From contig NZ_JAUSYY010000001.1 of the NCBI RefSeq assembly GCF_030817175.1, forward strand, positions 3,534,001-3,598,000: a stretch of DNA of 64,000 bases, written 5' to 3'. The first letter of the stretch is position 1; the number at the start of each line of letters is the position of its first letter. Below the pieces are notes generated by a model. It was not told where the DNA came from and searched no databases. It saw nothing but the letters and a program-made list of their open reading frames with translations. Positions 9,863 through 27,700 of the stretch are shown here, piece after piece. Source of the stretch: Agromyces ramosus. GTDB lineage: Bacteria > Actinomycetota > Actinomycetes > Actinomycetales > Microbacteriaceae. Made by a program: the position numbers and the translations under genes.

Positions 9863-9875
9863 TAAGGTGGATTCC

Positions 9876-10919
9876 ATGACGTACTCCGTCGCCGTTTCCG
9901 GCGCGTCCGGCTATGCCGGGGGAGAGATCCTGCGCCTCATCGCCGATCATCCCGAGTTCGAGGTGCGCACCGTGACCGCGCACGCGAACGCCGGACAACC
10001 GCTCGTCGCGGTGCAGCCGCACCTGCGCACGTACACGCACCTGACGCTGCAGGAGACGAACGCCGAGACGCTCGCCGGGCACGACATCGTGTTCCTCGCG
10101 CTGCCGCACGGCGCCTCGGGGGCGATCGCCGCCGAGCTCGACGCCGAAACCCTCGTCGTCGACTGCGGCGCCGACCACCGGCTCGAGCGCGCCGTCGACT
10201 GGGCCGAGTTCTACGGCGGAGACTTCCACCAGGCGTGGGCCTACGGCGTGCCCGAGCTGCCGCGGCTGTCGGGCACGCAGCGCGACCGGCTCACGAGCTC
10301 CCGTCGCATCGCGGCCCCCGGTTGCAACGCCTCGACCGTGGCGTTGTCATTGGCGCCGGGCATCCGTGCCGGCGTCATCGAGGACCGCGACCTCGTCTCG
10401 GTGCTCGCCGTCGGCCCGTCGGGCGCGGGCAAGAGCCTGAAGGCCCACCTCCTCGGCTCCGAGATCCTGGGCTCGGCGAACCCCTACTCGGTCGGTGGCG
10501 TGCACCGGCACATCCCCGAGATCACCCAGGCGCTGCGCTGGGCCGGCGCCGCTGCGCCCACGATCTCGTTCACGCCGGTGATCGTGCCGATGTCGCGGGG
10601 CATCCTCGCGACCTCGACGGCACGAATCGTGCCGGGCACGGATGCCGCGACGGTGCGCGCAGCGTGGGAAGACGCGTATGCCGGCGAACGCTTCGTGCAA
10701 CTGCTGCCCGCGGGCCAGTTCCCGCGCACCGCCGACGTGCTCGGCGCGAACACCGCCCTCATGGGGCTCGCCATCGACGAGCGGGCCGGCCGCGCCGTCG
10801 TGGTCACCGCGGTCGACAATCTCGTGAAGGGCACCGCGGGTGCCGCCGTGCAGTCGGCCAACATCGCGCTCGGCCTCGCCGAGTCGACGGGCCTGCCCGT
10901 GAACGGAGTCGCCCCGTGA
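9876..10919 (+). CDS. argC: N-acetyl-gamma-glutamyl-phosphate reductase
   Basis: 347 aa. It makes N-acetylglutamate 5-semialdehyde, the third step of arginine synthesis, using NADPH. The Rossmann motif [14 protein letters not shown] is at the N-terminus, and the catalytic cysteine is in [13 protein letters not shown]. The ATG at 9876 is 7 nt after a TAAGGT -10-like box. The frame is open further upstream but homology-like sequence starts at this ATG. The stop codon overlaps the start of argJ, so the gene opens the arg operon. Confidence 0.96.
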   Translation: MTYSVAVSGASGYAGGEILRLIADHPEFEVRTVTAHANAGQPLVAVQPHLRTYTHLTLQETNAETLAGHDIVFLALPHGASGAIAAELDAETLVVDCGADHRLERAVDWAEFYGGDFHQAWAYGVPELPRLSGTQRDRLTSSRRIAAPGCNASTVALSLAPGIRAGVIEDRDLVSVLAVGPSGAGKSLKAHLLGSEILGSANPYSVGGVHRHIPEITQALRWAGAAAPTISFTPVIVPMSRGILATSTARIVPGTDAATVRAAWEDAYAGERFVQLLPAGQFPRTADVLGANTALMGLAIDERAGRAVVVTAVDNLVKGTAGAAVQSANIALGLAESTGLPVNGVAP

Positions 10920-12067
10920 CCGTCACCGCTCCCGCCGGTTTCGAGTCGGCGGGCATCGCCGCCGGCATCAAGCGCTCCGGCGCCCTCGACCTCGCCCTCG
11001 TCGTCAATCGTGGTCCCTCGCAGCAGGCGGCCGCGGTCTTCACGTCGAATCGCGCGAAGGCGAACCCGATCATCTGGTCGCAGCAGGTCATCGTCGACGG
11101 CCGGGTCTCGGCGATCGTGCTGAACTCCGGCGGCGCCAACTGCTTCACCGGCCCCGAGGGCTTCCAGGTCACGCACCGCACTGCAGAGGCGGCGGCCTCC
11201 GCACTCGGCGTGTCATCGGCTGACGTGCTCGTGTGCTCGACCGGGCTCATCGGCGACCAGCTCGACGGCGAGGTGCTCGAAGAGGGCGTGCTCTCAGCGG
11301 CCACCCGGCTCACGACCGCCGGCGGCGACGACGCGGCGCGTGCGATCATGACGACCGACACCCGTCCGAAGACGGTCGTCATCGAGGGCGACGGATGGCG
11401 CGTCGGCGGCATGGCCAAGGGTGCGGGCATGCTCGCACCCGGGCTCGCGACCATGCTCGTCGTGCTCACGACCGACGCCGACCTGCCGGCCGAAGTGCTC
11501 GACCGGGCGCTGCGCGCGGCCACCCGGGTCACGTTCGACCGGCTCGACTCCGACGGATGCATGTCGACGAACGACCAGGTCACGTTGCTCGCGAGCGGCG
11601 CTGCGGGCATCGCCCCACCGCTCGACGTGTTCACCGAGGCCCTCACCGCCGCCTGTCGCGATCTCGCCCTGCAGCTGCAGGCCGACGCCGAGGGCGCGAG
11701 CCACGACATCGCCATCGAGGTGCGCGGCGCGGTCACCGACGACGACGCCGTCGAGGTGGGGCGCTCGGTCGCCCGCAACAGCCTGTTCAAGGCGGCGATC
11801 TTCGGCAACGACCCGAACTGGGGCCGGGTGCTCGCCGCGATCGGCACGACGCAGGCGCCGTTCGACCCGTACCTCGTCGACGTGTCGATGAACGGGGTGC
11901 GCGTCTGCCACGCCGGCCGGCCCGACGCACCACGCGAGCTGGTCGACCTCACGCCCAGGGCGACGCACGTGCTCATCGAGCTGCACGCCGGCGAGGCCTC
12001 CGCCACCATCTTCACGAACGACCTCACGCACGACTACGTGCATGAGAACAGCGCGTACGCGAGTTGA
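10916..12067 (+). CDS. argJ: Bifunctional glutamate N-acetyltransferase / ornithine acetyltransferase
   Basis: 383 aa from the GTG at 10916, which overlaps the argC stop. ArgJ recycles the acetyl group from N-acetylornithine to glutamate. The self-cleavage site that creates the catalytic N-terminal threonine is present in [16 protein letters not shown], and the C-terminal [14 protein letters not shown] motif is intact. With ArgJ present no separate ArgE-type deacetylase is needed for the cycle; a bifunctional enzyme is likely but whether the N-acetylglutamate synthase activity is retained cannot be read from sequence. Confidence 0.95.
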   Translation: MTVTAPAGFESAGIAAGIKRSGALDLALVVNRGPSQQAAAVFTSNRAKANPIIWSQQVIVDGRVSAIVLNSGGANCFTGPEGFQVTHRTAEAAASALGVSSADVLVCSTGLIGDQLDGEVLEEGVLSAATRLTTAGGDDAARAIMTTDTRPKTVVIEGDGWRVGGMAKGAGMLAPGLATMLVVLTTDADLPAEVLDRALRAATRVTFDRLDSDGCMSTNDQVTLLASGAAGIAPPLDVFTEALTAACRDLALQLQADAEGASHDIAIEVRGAVTDDDAVEVGRSVARNSLFKAAIFGNDPNWGRVLAAIGTTQAPFDPYLVDVSMNGVRVCHAGRPDAPRELVDLTPRATHVLIELHAGEASATIFTNDLTHDYVHENSAYAS

Positions 12068-12069
12068 GC

Positions 12070-13007
12070 ATGAGCGATCGCATCGAGACGGATGCCGCGA
12101 CCGGCGGAGAAGCGGCGATCGACCGCGACATCGACGCCGCGACCGCGGCCGACAAGGCCCAGGTGCTCATCGACTCGCTGCCGTGGCTGAAGCGGTTCCA
12201 TGGCGAGACGATCGTCGTGAAGTTCGGCGGCAACGCGATGGTGAGCCCCGAGCTGCAGCGGGCCTTCGCGCAAGACATGGTCTACCTCAGGTACGCGGGC
12301 ATCAAGCCCGTCATCGTGCACGGGGGCGGACCGCAGATCTCCTCGATGCTCGAGCGGCTCGGCATCTCGAGCGAGTTCCGGGGCGGCTATCGAGTGACGA
12401 CGCCCGAGACCATGGACGTCGTGCGCATGGTGCTCTCCGGACAGGTGAACCGCGAGCTCGTCTCGCTCATCAACGAGCACGGACCGCTCGCCTCCGGGCT
12501 CTCCGGTGAAGATGCCGGGCTGTTCACCGGCCGTCGTCGCGGCGCCGTGGTCGATGGCGAGGAGGTCGACCTCGGCCTGGTGGGCGATGTCGTGGCGGTC
12601 GATCCGGCCGCCGTGCACGCAGAGCTCGCTGCGGGCCGGATTCCCGTCGTCTCCTCGATCGCGCCCGACGGCGCGGTGCCCGGACAATCGCTCAACGTCA
12701 ACGCCGATTCGGCTGCGGCTTCGCTCGCCGTCGCGCTCGGCGCGGCGAAGCTGGTCATCCTGACGGATGTCGCGGGCCTCTACCGTGACTGGCCCAATCG
12801 CGAATCGCTCGTCTCGGTCATCGACGTGCCCGAGCTCATCTCCCTGCTGCCGGCACTCGAGTCGGGCATGATCCCCAAGATGCGGGCGTGCCTCGAGGCG
12901 GTCGAGGGCGGCGTGGCGAAGGCGGCGATCATCGACGGTCGCATCCCGCACTCGATCCTCCTCGAGGTCTTCACGCAATCGGGCATCGGCACCGAGGTGG
13001 TTCCCGC

Positions 13008-13011
<4 letters not shown>
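12070..13011 (+). CDS. argB: Acetylglutamate kinase
   Basis: 313 aa from the ATG at 12070; an in-frame TTG at 12064 would overlap argJ. It phosphorylates N-acetylglutamate. Motifs of the amino-acid kinase family are intact: [44 protein letters not shown] and [18 protein letters not shown] ~30-residue N-terminal extension rich in Asp and Ala precedes the kinase fold, as in arginine-inhibited enzymes. The end overlaps the argD start by four bases. Confidence 0.95.
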
Positions 13012-16591
<3,580 letters not shown>

Positions 16592-16653
16592 GCGGACGGC
16601 ACCCGAACGACGGGTCGGATGCCGCGGGGCATCCGACCGCTGACGCTGCCCTC

Positions 16654-17259
16654 GTGCGACCGGCGCGGGAGTTCTTCGCGCGCGACTCGGTGGACCTGGG
16701 GCCGCTCCTGCTCGGGGCGGTCATCTCGCACGACACCGACGAGGGAAGGGTCTCGGTGCGGTTGTCCGAGGTGGAGGCCTACCGCGGGGTGGGCGAGGAT
16801 CCCGGATCCCATGCGTTCCGTGGCCGGACTCCCCGCAACACGGTGATGTTCGGCGCGGCCGGACATCTCTACGCCTACTTCACGTACGGCATGCACGTCT
16901 GCCTGAACGTGGTGGCGTCCGAGCCCGGCCACTCGGCGGCGGTGCTGCTCCGTGGTGGCACGGTCGTCGAGGGCATCGAGCTCGCCCGTCGACGCCGAGC
17001 GGGTGCATCCGATCGCGACCTCGCGCGTGGACCCGCCCGTCTCGCGGTGGCGCTCGGTGTGCCGCTCTCGGCGAGTGGCGCCGACCTGCTCGTGCCGCCG
17101 TTCGAACTCCGCGTTCTCGAGCAGCCGCTCCCGTTCGAGGCGGGTCCTCGCACCGGTGTCAGCGGTGCCGGCGGGGGAGCGGCGTTCCCATGGCGCTTCT
17201 GGGTCGCGGGCGAGCCGGGCGTCTCGGTGTACCGGCGTCATGCGCGTTCGCACGACTGA
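16654..17259 (+). CDS. mpg: DNA-3-methyladenine glycosylase (AAG/MPG family)
   Basis: 201 aa from a GTG at 16654; the frame is open upstream but the family sequence begins here (REFFARDSVDLGPLLLGAVI). The enzyme removes alkylated purines in base excision repair. The catalytic Glu region SEVEAYRGVGEDPGSHAFRG and the DNA-intercalating tyrosine region HLYAYFTYGMHVCLNVV are present. It lies 62 bp behind argH and may be co-transcribed, and it converges with the next gene. Confidence 0.88.
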   Translation: MRPAREFFARDSVDLGPLLLGAVISHDTDEGRVSVRLSEVEAYRGVGEDPGSHAFRGRTPRNTVMFGAAGHLYAYFTYGMHVCLNVVASEPGHSAAVLLRGGTVVEGIELARRRRAGASDRDLARGPARLAVALGVPLSASGADLLVPPFELRVLEQPLPFEAGPRTGVSGAGGGAAFPWRFWVAGEPGVSVYRRHARSHD

Positions 17260-17288
17260 GGAGCGGGCGAGGGCAGGCTCCGCGATGT

Positions 17289-17891
17289 TCAGCGGATCGC
17301 GAGGTGCACGACGAGGGCGGCCGCGCACGCCCAGATGAGGCTCGCGAAGGTGCCGATGATGAATCGTTCGCGCGCTTCGGGTGCCTCGAGCTCGGTGAAT
17401 CGGCCGACGCCCTTCACGGCGACCACGATCGCGAGCGCCTCGGGGAAGCCGGCGACGATCGCCCCCGCAGAGGCGACGCGTTCGAGCACGCCGATGGTGA
17501 GGCCGCCGCGCAGCACCTCTCGTCGGGTGGCCGCCTGAAGTCCCTGCTGTTCCTCGGCCTTCGTGCGTCGCTCGGCGACGATGATGCCGCCGTGCAGGCC
17601 CGGTGCGACCGTGCCTCCCATCGCGAGGTCGAGTGCGGTGGCCGCGGCCGGACTGCCGCCGAAGATCGCCGTCGTCAGGCCGAGCAGGGTGATGAGCGGC
17701 GCGATGCCGAACGCCACGGGAGAGTCGATGCTCGCCGCAGCGAGCATCGCAGTGCCGAGCGTGGCGGCCGCGAACCACAGATAGGTGCGCCGGGGTCGCA
17801 GATAGGCGAGCACCGAGAGTGCCGCCGAGGCGACCAGTGCCAGCACCAGTGCCGAGCAGATGAGGGTGTCGGCGATGACGTGGAAATCCAC
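17289..17891 (-). CDS. Conserved hypothetical membrane protein paired with a SatD-like gene
   Basis: 200 aa, GTG start with a good ribosome site (ggaaggag, 5 nt before). About five hydrophobic segments: roughly residues 8-29, 37-56, 60-80, 135-160 and 178-197, with a charged cytoplasmic loop between (AERRTKAEEQQGLQAATRRE). No catalytic motif was recognised. It is 78 bp behind the SatD-like gene on the same strand, so the two are probably one transcript and may act together. Function unknown. Confidence 0.7.
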   Translation of the reverse strand: MDFHVIADTLICSALVLALVASAALSVLAYLRPRRTYLWFAAATLGTAMLAAASIDSPVAFGIAPLITLLGLTTAIFGGSPAAATALDLAMGGTVAPGLHGGIIVAERRTKAEEQQGLQAATRREVLRGGLTIGVLERVASAGAIVAGFPEALAIVVAVKGVGRFTELEAPEARERFIIGTFASLIWACAAALVVHLAIR

Positions 17892-17969
17892 GGCGCTCCT
17901 TCCGCGGTCGAGGCCGTGCTGCCCCGTGCCTCCGAGCAGCTTAGCGAGGGGCCGCCGGCATTCGGGCGG

Positions 17970-18593
17970 TCACTCGCGCGGCGTGTGCGACGCCTCGGAA
18001 TCGAGTTCGCGGAGCAGCCGCACGAGCGCGGGGCGCGCCTCCTCCTCAGGTCGCCACATCGCGGCCTTCAGGCGTGCGCTCACGGCGGCGGCACTGATGT
18101 CGAGCGCAGCGGCCGCTTCTTTCTGCTGGGTGCCGTCGCGCACGAGTTCGACGACCTCCCACCCCGGATCGGTCCGGCGTTCGCGGAGCAGCACGAGCAG
18201 ACGTACGAGCGGCTCGACGTCGGCAACGGTGATGCTGCTCGTGATCGGCGCCGCCCGGAGCGCGAATCGGCCCTCGGCGCGCTTGGCCGCGCCGACCGCC
18301 TCGCGTGCAGCGATGAATGCGGTGCCCGTCGCCTTGCGGGCGGCGTCGGGGAGGGGGCGTCGTACATCACCGACGCCGAGGCCGACGCTCCAACGGCCGG
18401 TGCGGGTGGTGTCGAGCACGATCGCCAGGGCGGTGTCGGCGGCATCCGTCACGAGTTGCACCTCGTCGCCCGCCGTCTGGTCGACGGGGAGCAGGAGCCG
18501 TGATCGGAACCGCTCGGAGAGCTCCGCCACGAGGGCGCCCGTGCGATCGGTGTCACGTCGGCTTCCGACCTGGTCGGCGGTGATGACGAACAT
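17970..18593 (-). CDS. SatD-like protein with C-terminal helix-turn-helix
   Basis: 207 aa from the ATG at 18593, chosen because a GGAGG lies 7 nt upstream; the frame could start 17 codons earlier. The N-terminus (MFVITADQVGSRRDTD) matches the SatD family. At about residues 150-185 there is a sigma-like helix-turn-helix (GTQQKEAAAALDISAAAVSA), so it may bind DNA. It is divergent from tyrS. SatD proteins have been linked to stress in streptococci, but the molecular role is not established and should not be transferred here. Confidence 0.65.
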   Translation of the reverse strand: MFVITADQVGSRRDTDRTGALVAELSERFRSRLLLPVDQTAGDEVQLVTDAADTALAIVLDTTRTGRWSVGLGVGDVRRPLPDAARKATGTAFIAAREAVGAAKRAEGRFALRAAPITSSITVADVEPLVRLLVLLRERRTDPGWEVVELVRDGTQQKEAAAALDISAAAVSARLKAAMWRPEEEARPALVRLLRELDSEASHTPRE

Positions 18594-18733
18594 GGGCGAC
18601 CTCCGGTGAGTGCTGGGGGGTTGATCAGTGCGGGTGGAGGACACGGTATTATGTGCCTTCGCGATGAAGTCTATAACCTGAACCAGGCCGAATCAATCCT
18701 CAGGCTTGAATCGTTGCCTCCAACATCCGCTGA

Positions 18734-18739
18734 TACTCT
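18734..18739 (+). promoter_or_regulatory. -10 box of tyrS (TACTCT, or GATACT at 18732)
   Basis: The -10-like hexamer ends 6-8 nt before the GTG of tyrS at 18746, again without a ribosome binding site. It lies in the 152-bp divergent region shared with the SatD-like gene. No T-box element was recognised. Confidence 0.4.
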
Positions 18740-18745
18740 GTCGGG

Positions 18746-20047
18746 GTGTCAGACCCAGTGATCCTCACGACCCAACAGAACGACGCCTCTTTCGAGGATG
18801 TCTGGGAGGAGCTCGTCTGGCGCGGCCACGTGCATGTCTCGACCGACCCGGCCGCGCTGAAGGAGTTGCTCGCAGGCGAGCCGATCACGTATTACTGCGG
18901 TTTCGACCCGACGGCGCCGAGCCTGCATCTCGGCAACCTCGTGCAGCTCATCGTCATGCGGCGGCTTCAGCTGGCCGGACATCGACCCCTCGGCCTCGTC
19001 GGCGGATCGACCGGGCTCATCGGCGATCCACGGCCGACGGCCGAACGCACGCTCAACACCCGTGAGACCGTCGCCGAATGGGTCGGCTACCTCCAAGCCC
19101 AGGTGAGTCGGTTCATCTCACGTGAGGGCGACAACCCGGTTCGGCTCGTCAACAACCTCGATTGGACCGCCGGATTGTCGGCGATCGACTTCCTCCGCGA
19201 GATCGGCAAGCACTTCCGCGTCGGCACGATGTTGAAGAAGGACGCTGTCGCCTCGCGGCTCAACTCCGATGCGGGCATCAGCTACACCGAGTTCAGCTAC
19301 CAGATCCTGCAGGGCTTCGACTACCTCGAGCTGTACCGCCAGTACCACTGCGTCCTGCAGACCGGGGGCAGCGACCAGTGGGGCAACCTCACGAGCGGCA
19401 CCGACCTCATTCACCGGGTCGAGGGGGTGTCGGTGCACGCCATCGGCACACCGCTCGTCGCGAACGCCGACGGCACGAAGTTCGGCAAGAGCGAAGGCAA
19501 CGCCATCTGGCTGGATGCCGCGATGTGCACGCCCTACCGCTTCTACCAGTTCTGGCTCAACACCGACGACGCCGACGTGATCTCACGGCTGAAGGTCTTC
19601 ACCTTCCTCGGCCGAGCCGAGATCGAGGCGCTCGCCGAGCTCGTCGAACGGGAGCCGTTCAAACGCCAGGCGCAGCGCGTTCTGGCGGCGGAGGTGACGA
19701 CCCTCGTGCACGGGGCGGATGCCACGGCCGCCGTCATCGCGGCGTCGCAGGCGCTGTTCGGGCAGGGCGATCTCGCGGCGCTCGATCCCGACACGCTCGA
19801 GGCTGCGCTTCGAGAGCTTCCGAACACGACGACCTCGCCCGACGCACCGATCGCGCAGCTCCTCGCCGACACCGGACTCGTGTCGAGTCAGAGCGAAGGC
19901 CGGCGCGCGATCGCGCAGGGCGGGGTCTCCCTCGACAACGTCCGCATCGAAGATGAGACCGCCACGCTCGAGGGCCGCGTGGCCCGGGGCGGCATGGCCG
20001 TGCTCAGGCGCGGCAAGAAGACGCTTGCAGGAGTCTTCGTCGAGTAG
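18746..20047 (+). CDS. tyrS: Tyrosine--tRNA ligase
   Basis: 433 aa class I synthetase that charges tRNA-Tyr. The HIGH-type motif is HLGN in FDPTAPSLHLGNLVQL and the KMSKS-type loop is KFGKS in GTKFGKSEGNAIWL. The C-terminal ~65 residues form the S4 RNA-binding domain (QSEGRRAIAQGGVSLDNVRI). Length is normal. It precedes the rRNA operon, from which it is separated by a clear terminator. Confidence 0.97.
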   Translation: MSDPVILTTQQNDASFEDVWEELVWRGHVHVSTDPAALKELLAGEPITYYCGFDPTAPSLHLGNLVQLIVMRRLQLAGHRPLGLVGGSTGLIGDPRPTAERTLNTRETVAEWVGYLQAQVSRFISREGDNPVRLVNNLDWTAGLSAIDFLREIGKHFRVGTMLKKDAVASRLNSDAGISYTEFSYQILQGFDYLELYRQYHCVLQTGGSDQWGNLTSGTDLIHRVEGVSVHAIGTPLVANADGTKFGKSEGNAIWLDAAMCTPYRFYQFWLNTDDADVISRLKVFTFLGRAEIEALAELVEREPFKRQAQRVLAAEVTTLVHGADATAAVIAASQALFGQGDLAALDPDTLEAALRELPNTTTSPDAPIAQLLADTGLVSSQSEGRRAIAQGGVSLDNVRIEDETATLEGRVARGGMAVLRRGKKTLAGVFVE

Positions 20048-20065
20048 TCGACGGCACTCCACGGC

Positions 20066-20108
20066 AAGGCTCCGCCCGCTCGATTCTTCGGGCGCGCGGA
20101 GCCTTTCG
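20066..20108 (+). terminator. Rho-independent terminator of tyrS
   Basis: AAGGCTCCGC (20066-20075) pairs with GCGGAGCCTT (20096-20105), followed by a short T-containing tail (tttcgtc). It lies 19 bp after the tyrS stop. Confidence 0.75.
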
Positions 20109-20160
20109 TCATCGGTGCGAAGGCCCACGGAACGCGACACGCCCGGGATGCAGCCAGAAG

Positions 20161-20189
20161 TTGCACGACCCCCGGGATCCCCGTAATGT
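20161..20189 (+). promoter_or_regulatory. rRNA operon promoter (TTGCAC-N17-TAATGT)
   Basis: TTGCAC at 20161-20166 and TAATGT at 20184-20189 with 17-bp spacing form the best sigma-70-type promoter in the gap before the 16S gene. The remaining ~370 bases to the 16S start hold the leader with a boxA-like element and probable processing stems. No protein-coding gene is seen in 20109-20567. Confidence 0.6.
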
Positions 20190-20402
20190 AATCACTCGTT
20201 GCCCCACAGGAACGAAAGAGCGGGAGTGCTGAGAAGCACCGGCTCATCGGCCTCAAGTGGCACGAAGATCCCAAGCCATGAAGAATTGAATCTTCATCGT
20301 GCTTGAAGCATTCGGATGCGTCCTCTGAGGATGACCGGATGGAGAGCGAAACAGCTCCGGCAGTTCGATCCGCGAGGTTCGAGCACCGGGTGCGTCCGTT
20401 CC

Positions 20403-20422
20403 TTGAGAACTCAACAGCGTGC
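20403..20422 (+). promoter_or_regulatory. boxA-like antitermination element in the rRNA leader
   Basis: The sequence ttgagaactcaacagcgtg resembles the conserved actinobacterial rRNA antitermination box (TTGAGAACTCAA type). A related copy, gttgagaactacatagtg, occurs in the 16S-23S spacer at 22393-22410. NusB/NusE-type factors are expected to bind the RNA. Confidence 0.55.
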
Positions 20423-20567
20423 ACTATGTTCAATGCCAATTTTTGAACCCTGTCCTCTGCCTTCGGGTGGGGGTGGGATTCCTTTGGATTGATGGACAGT
20501 CAGTAATGATTGTTCTCGGTCAGAGATTCAACTCTTGACTTGCCTTTCGGGGTGGGTTGAACCAGTT

Positions 20568-25672
<5,105 letters not shown>

Positions 25673-25914
25673 TCACTACACTCACACACGTTTGAAGATC
25701 ATTCATCGAAAGGCCGTGTGAGTGGCCCAAGATTGCTCGCGTCCACTCTGTGGTTCCCTTCAGACGGAAAACACCACACACTTCATAACTCAACACAGTT
25801 GTACCCGCACCACCCCACCACCACCCCGACCACAGGGTTGGCAACCGGGGCCCGGTGCGGACACCGAGACCACACACCCACCCCACAACACGTGGCGGAC
25901 GCGGTGTGGCAAGA

Positions 25915-26033
25915 GTTTCGGCGGCCATAGCGCGAGGGAAACGCCCGGACACATTCCGAACCCGGAAGCTAAGACTCGCAGCGCCGATGGTACTGCAGGG
26001 GCGACCCTGTGGGAGAGTAGGACACCGCCGGAC
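25915..26033 (+). rRNA. rrf: 5S ribosomal RNA
   Basis: About 119 nt. The 5' strand tttcggcgg pairs with the 3' strand ccgccggac (helix I), and the conserved cccgaac-like loop (ttccgaacccggaagc) and gggagagtagg segment are present. It follows 23S after a ~240-base spacer in which no gene was seen. Confidence 0.93.
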
Positions 26034-26043
26034 ATTCATTGAG

Positions 26044-26078
26044 GAATGGCCACCCGAAGACGGGTGGCCATTCTTCGT
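26044..26078 (+). terminator. Terminator of the rRNA operon
   Basis: A perfect 13-bp stem, gaatggccacccg (26044-26056) with cgggtggccattc (26061-26073), a 4-nt loop and a T-rich tail (ttcgtt), 11 bp after 5S. Confidence 0.85.
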
Positions 26079-26149
26079 TAACGGGCCGCACCGCGGCCCG
26101 CCGCAGTACGGTTGAGTCCGATGAGGACTCCACACACGACAGGACAATC

Positions 26150-27700
26150 GTGAGCGATTCAAGGCACGGCTCGGCGGACGAAGGTCGCCCCGACAAGGGC
26201 GCTCGAAGTGCCGACCGGCGCGATGGCGCCGGCCGACCACCCGCCGGTCGAGCCGCCGGCCAGGGCGCAGCGAAGCGTCCGGCCGGGAGTCGCGACGGTC
26301 AGCGCGCGTCCAGTGAACGTGATGCGAAGAAGCCGTACGGCGACAAGAAGCCGTACGGTGACCGCGATGCGAAGCGCCCGTACGGCGATCGCGATGCGAA
26401 GAAGCCGTATGGCGACAAGAAGCCGTATGGCGACCGCAATGCGAAGAAGCCGTATGGCGACAAGAAGCCGTATGGCGATCGTGATGCGAAGCGCCCGTAT
26501 GGCGATCGCGATGCGAAGAAGCCGTATGGCGACAAGAAGCCGTATGGCGACCGCAATGCGAAGAAGCCGTATGGCGACAAGAAGCCGTATGGCGATCGTG
26601 ATGCGAAGCGCCCGTATGGCGATCGCGATGCGAAGAAGCCCTATGGCGACAAGAAGCCATACGGCGACCGCGATGCGAAGCGTCCTTACGGTGGAGCACC
26701 CGGCGGCGATCGGCGCGGTCCCGCGCGCACCGGCAGCCGCCCTGACTCGTACAGCCGCGACAGCGAGGAGCCCCGTGCGACGCACGGTGCTCCGAGCCTC
26801 GCGGTGCGTCCCCGCCACGACGATCCCGAGATCCCCGAGGGCATCGAGCCACGGGACCTCGACAAGGTCGCTCGCGGTGAGCTGCGGACGCTGAGCAAGG
26901 AGAACGCCGACATGGTCGCGATGCACCTGGTCGCGGCATCCCAATTGCTCGACGACTTTCCCGAGCTCGCTCATCGCCATGCGATGTCCGCCGCCCGACG
27001 CGCCGGACGCGTTGGCGTGGTGCGTGAGACGCTCGCGATCACGGCCTACGCCACCGGCGACTTCGCGCTCGCACTTCGTGAGCTCCGGACGTACCGTCGC
27101 ATTTCGGGCAGCAACGATCAACTGCCGCTCATGGTCGACAGCGAGCGTGGTGTCGGACGCCCCGATCGCGCCCTCGAGGTCGGCCGCGCGGTCGACCGAG
27201 CGGAACTCGCCCCAGCCGTCCAGGTGGGGCTCGCGATCGCGATGTCGGGCGCACGCCTCGATCTCGAACAGCCCGAGCTGGCTCTCGCGGAGCTCGAGAT
27301 CCCGCAGCTCGACCCCGATCGTGCGTTCTCGTACAGCCCTGCCCTCTTCGCGGCATACGCGGAGGTGCTCGAGGAACTCGGGCGCGACGCCGAAGCCGCC
27401 CAATGGCGCTCGCGTGCCGAGCGGGCTGAGGCCGCGCTCGGTGGCCCCGACGAGTCCGAGGTCGTCGAGATCTTCGAGGTGGAGATCGAGGGGGATGACA
27501 CCGAGACGTCCGAGGACATCGATGACCAGCCGCAGCCCGAGGCATCCGGAGCGCCCGTGGCCGAGGCATCCGACGAGCCGATCGACGACCCGGGCGCCGT
27601 GCTCGAAGACGATGTCGCCGCGGTACTCGCCGAAGGCGAGGCGCTCGAGGCCCAGACCGAGGAGAGCACGCCCGATGGGCCTGTTCCGCACGAGGACTGA
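26150..27700 (+). CDS. Hypothetical protein with basic (K/R)PYGD tandem repeats and a TPR-like domain
   Basis: 516 aa from a GTG at 26150 (weak agga upstream). Residues ~1-50 are Gly/Ala/Arg-rich. Residues ~53-185 consist of tandem repeats of the type DAKKPYGDKKPYGDR and DAKRPYGDR, strongly charged and probably disordered. Residues ~225-440 form a helical domain that looks like TPR repeats (LAITAYATGDFALALRELRTY, alternating helices). The last ~75 residues are very acidic. Thus a basic tail and an acidic tail flank a helical core. Similar proteins occur in Microbacteriaceae without known function; RNA or ribosome contact is a guess from the basic repeats and the rRNA neighbour. Its end overlaps the next gene by 26 bp. 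Confidence 0.8.
   Translation: MSDSRHGSADEGRPDKGARSADRRDGAGRPPAGRAAGQGAAKRPAGSRDGQRASSERDAKKPYGDKKPYGDRDAKRPYGDRDAKKPYGDKKPYGDRNAKKPYGDKKPYGDRDAKRPYGDRDAKKPYGDKKPYGDRNAKKPYGDKKPYGDRDAKRPYGDRDAKKPYGDKKPYGDRDAKRPYGGAPGGDRRGPARTGSRPDSYSRDSEEPRATHGAPSLAVRPRHDDPEIPEGIEPRDLDKVARGELRTLSKENADMVAMHLVAASQLLDDFPELAHRHAMSAARRAGRVGVVRETLAITAYATGDFALALRELRTYRRISGSNDQLPLMVDSERGVGRPDRALEVGRAVDRAELAPAVQVGLAIAMSGARLDLEQPELALAELEIPQLDPDRAFSYSPALFAAYAEVLEELGRDAEAAQWRSRAERAEAALGGPDESEVVEIFEVEIEGDDTETSEDIDDQPQPEASGAPVAEASDEPIDDPGAVLEDDVAAVLAEGEALEAQTEESTPDGPVPHED
26393..26640 (+). repeat. 117-bp tandem repeat inside the (K/R)PYGD protein gene
   Basis: Two perfect 117-bp units, 26393-26509 and 26510-26626, and the start of a third encode 39 residues each (15 + 15 + 9). 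Shorter related units continue on both sides (about 26325-26695). The length is a multiple of three, so copy-number change would keep the frame. Near-identity at the DNA level suggests recent duplication. Confidence 0.9.

Noticed and set aside
8523..9875. Long upstream extension of the argC frame
   Set aside because: ArgC sequence begins at the ATG at 9876. The extension lies antisense to the epimerase gene and is Arg/Asp-rich noise.
26310..26700. Repeat array considered as CRISPR
   Set aside because: Units are in frame, without unique spacers, and encode the peptide repeats of one protein.
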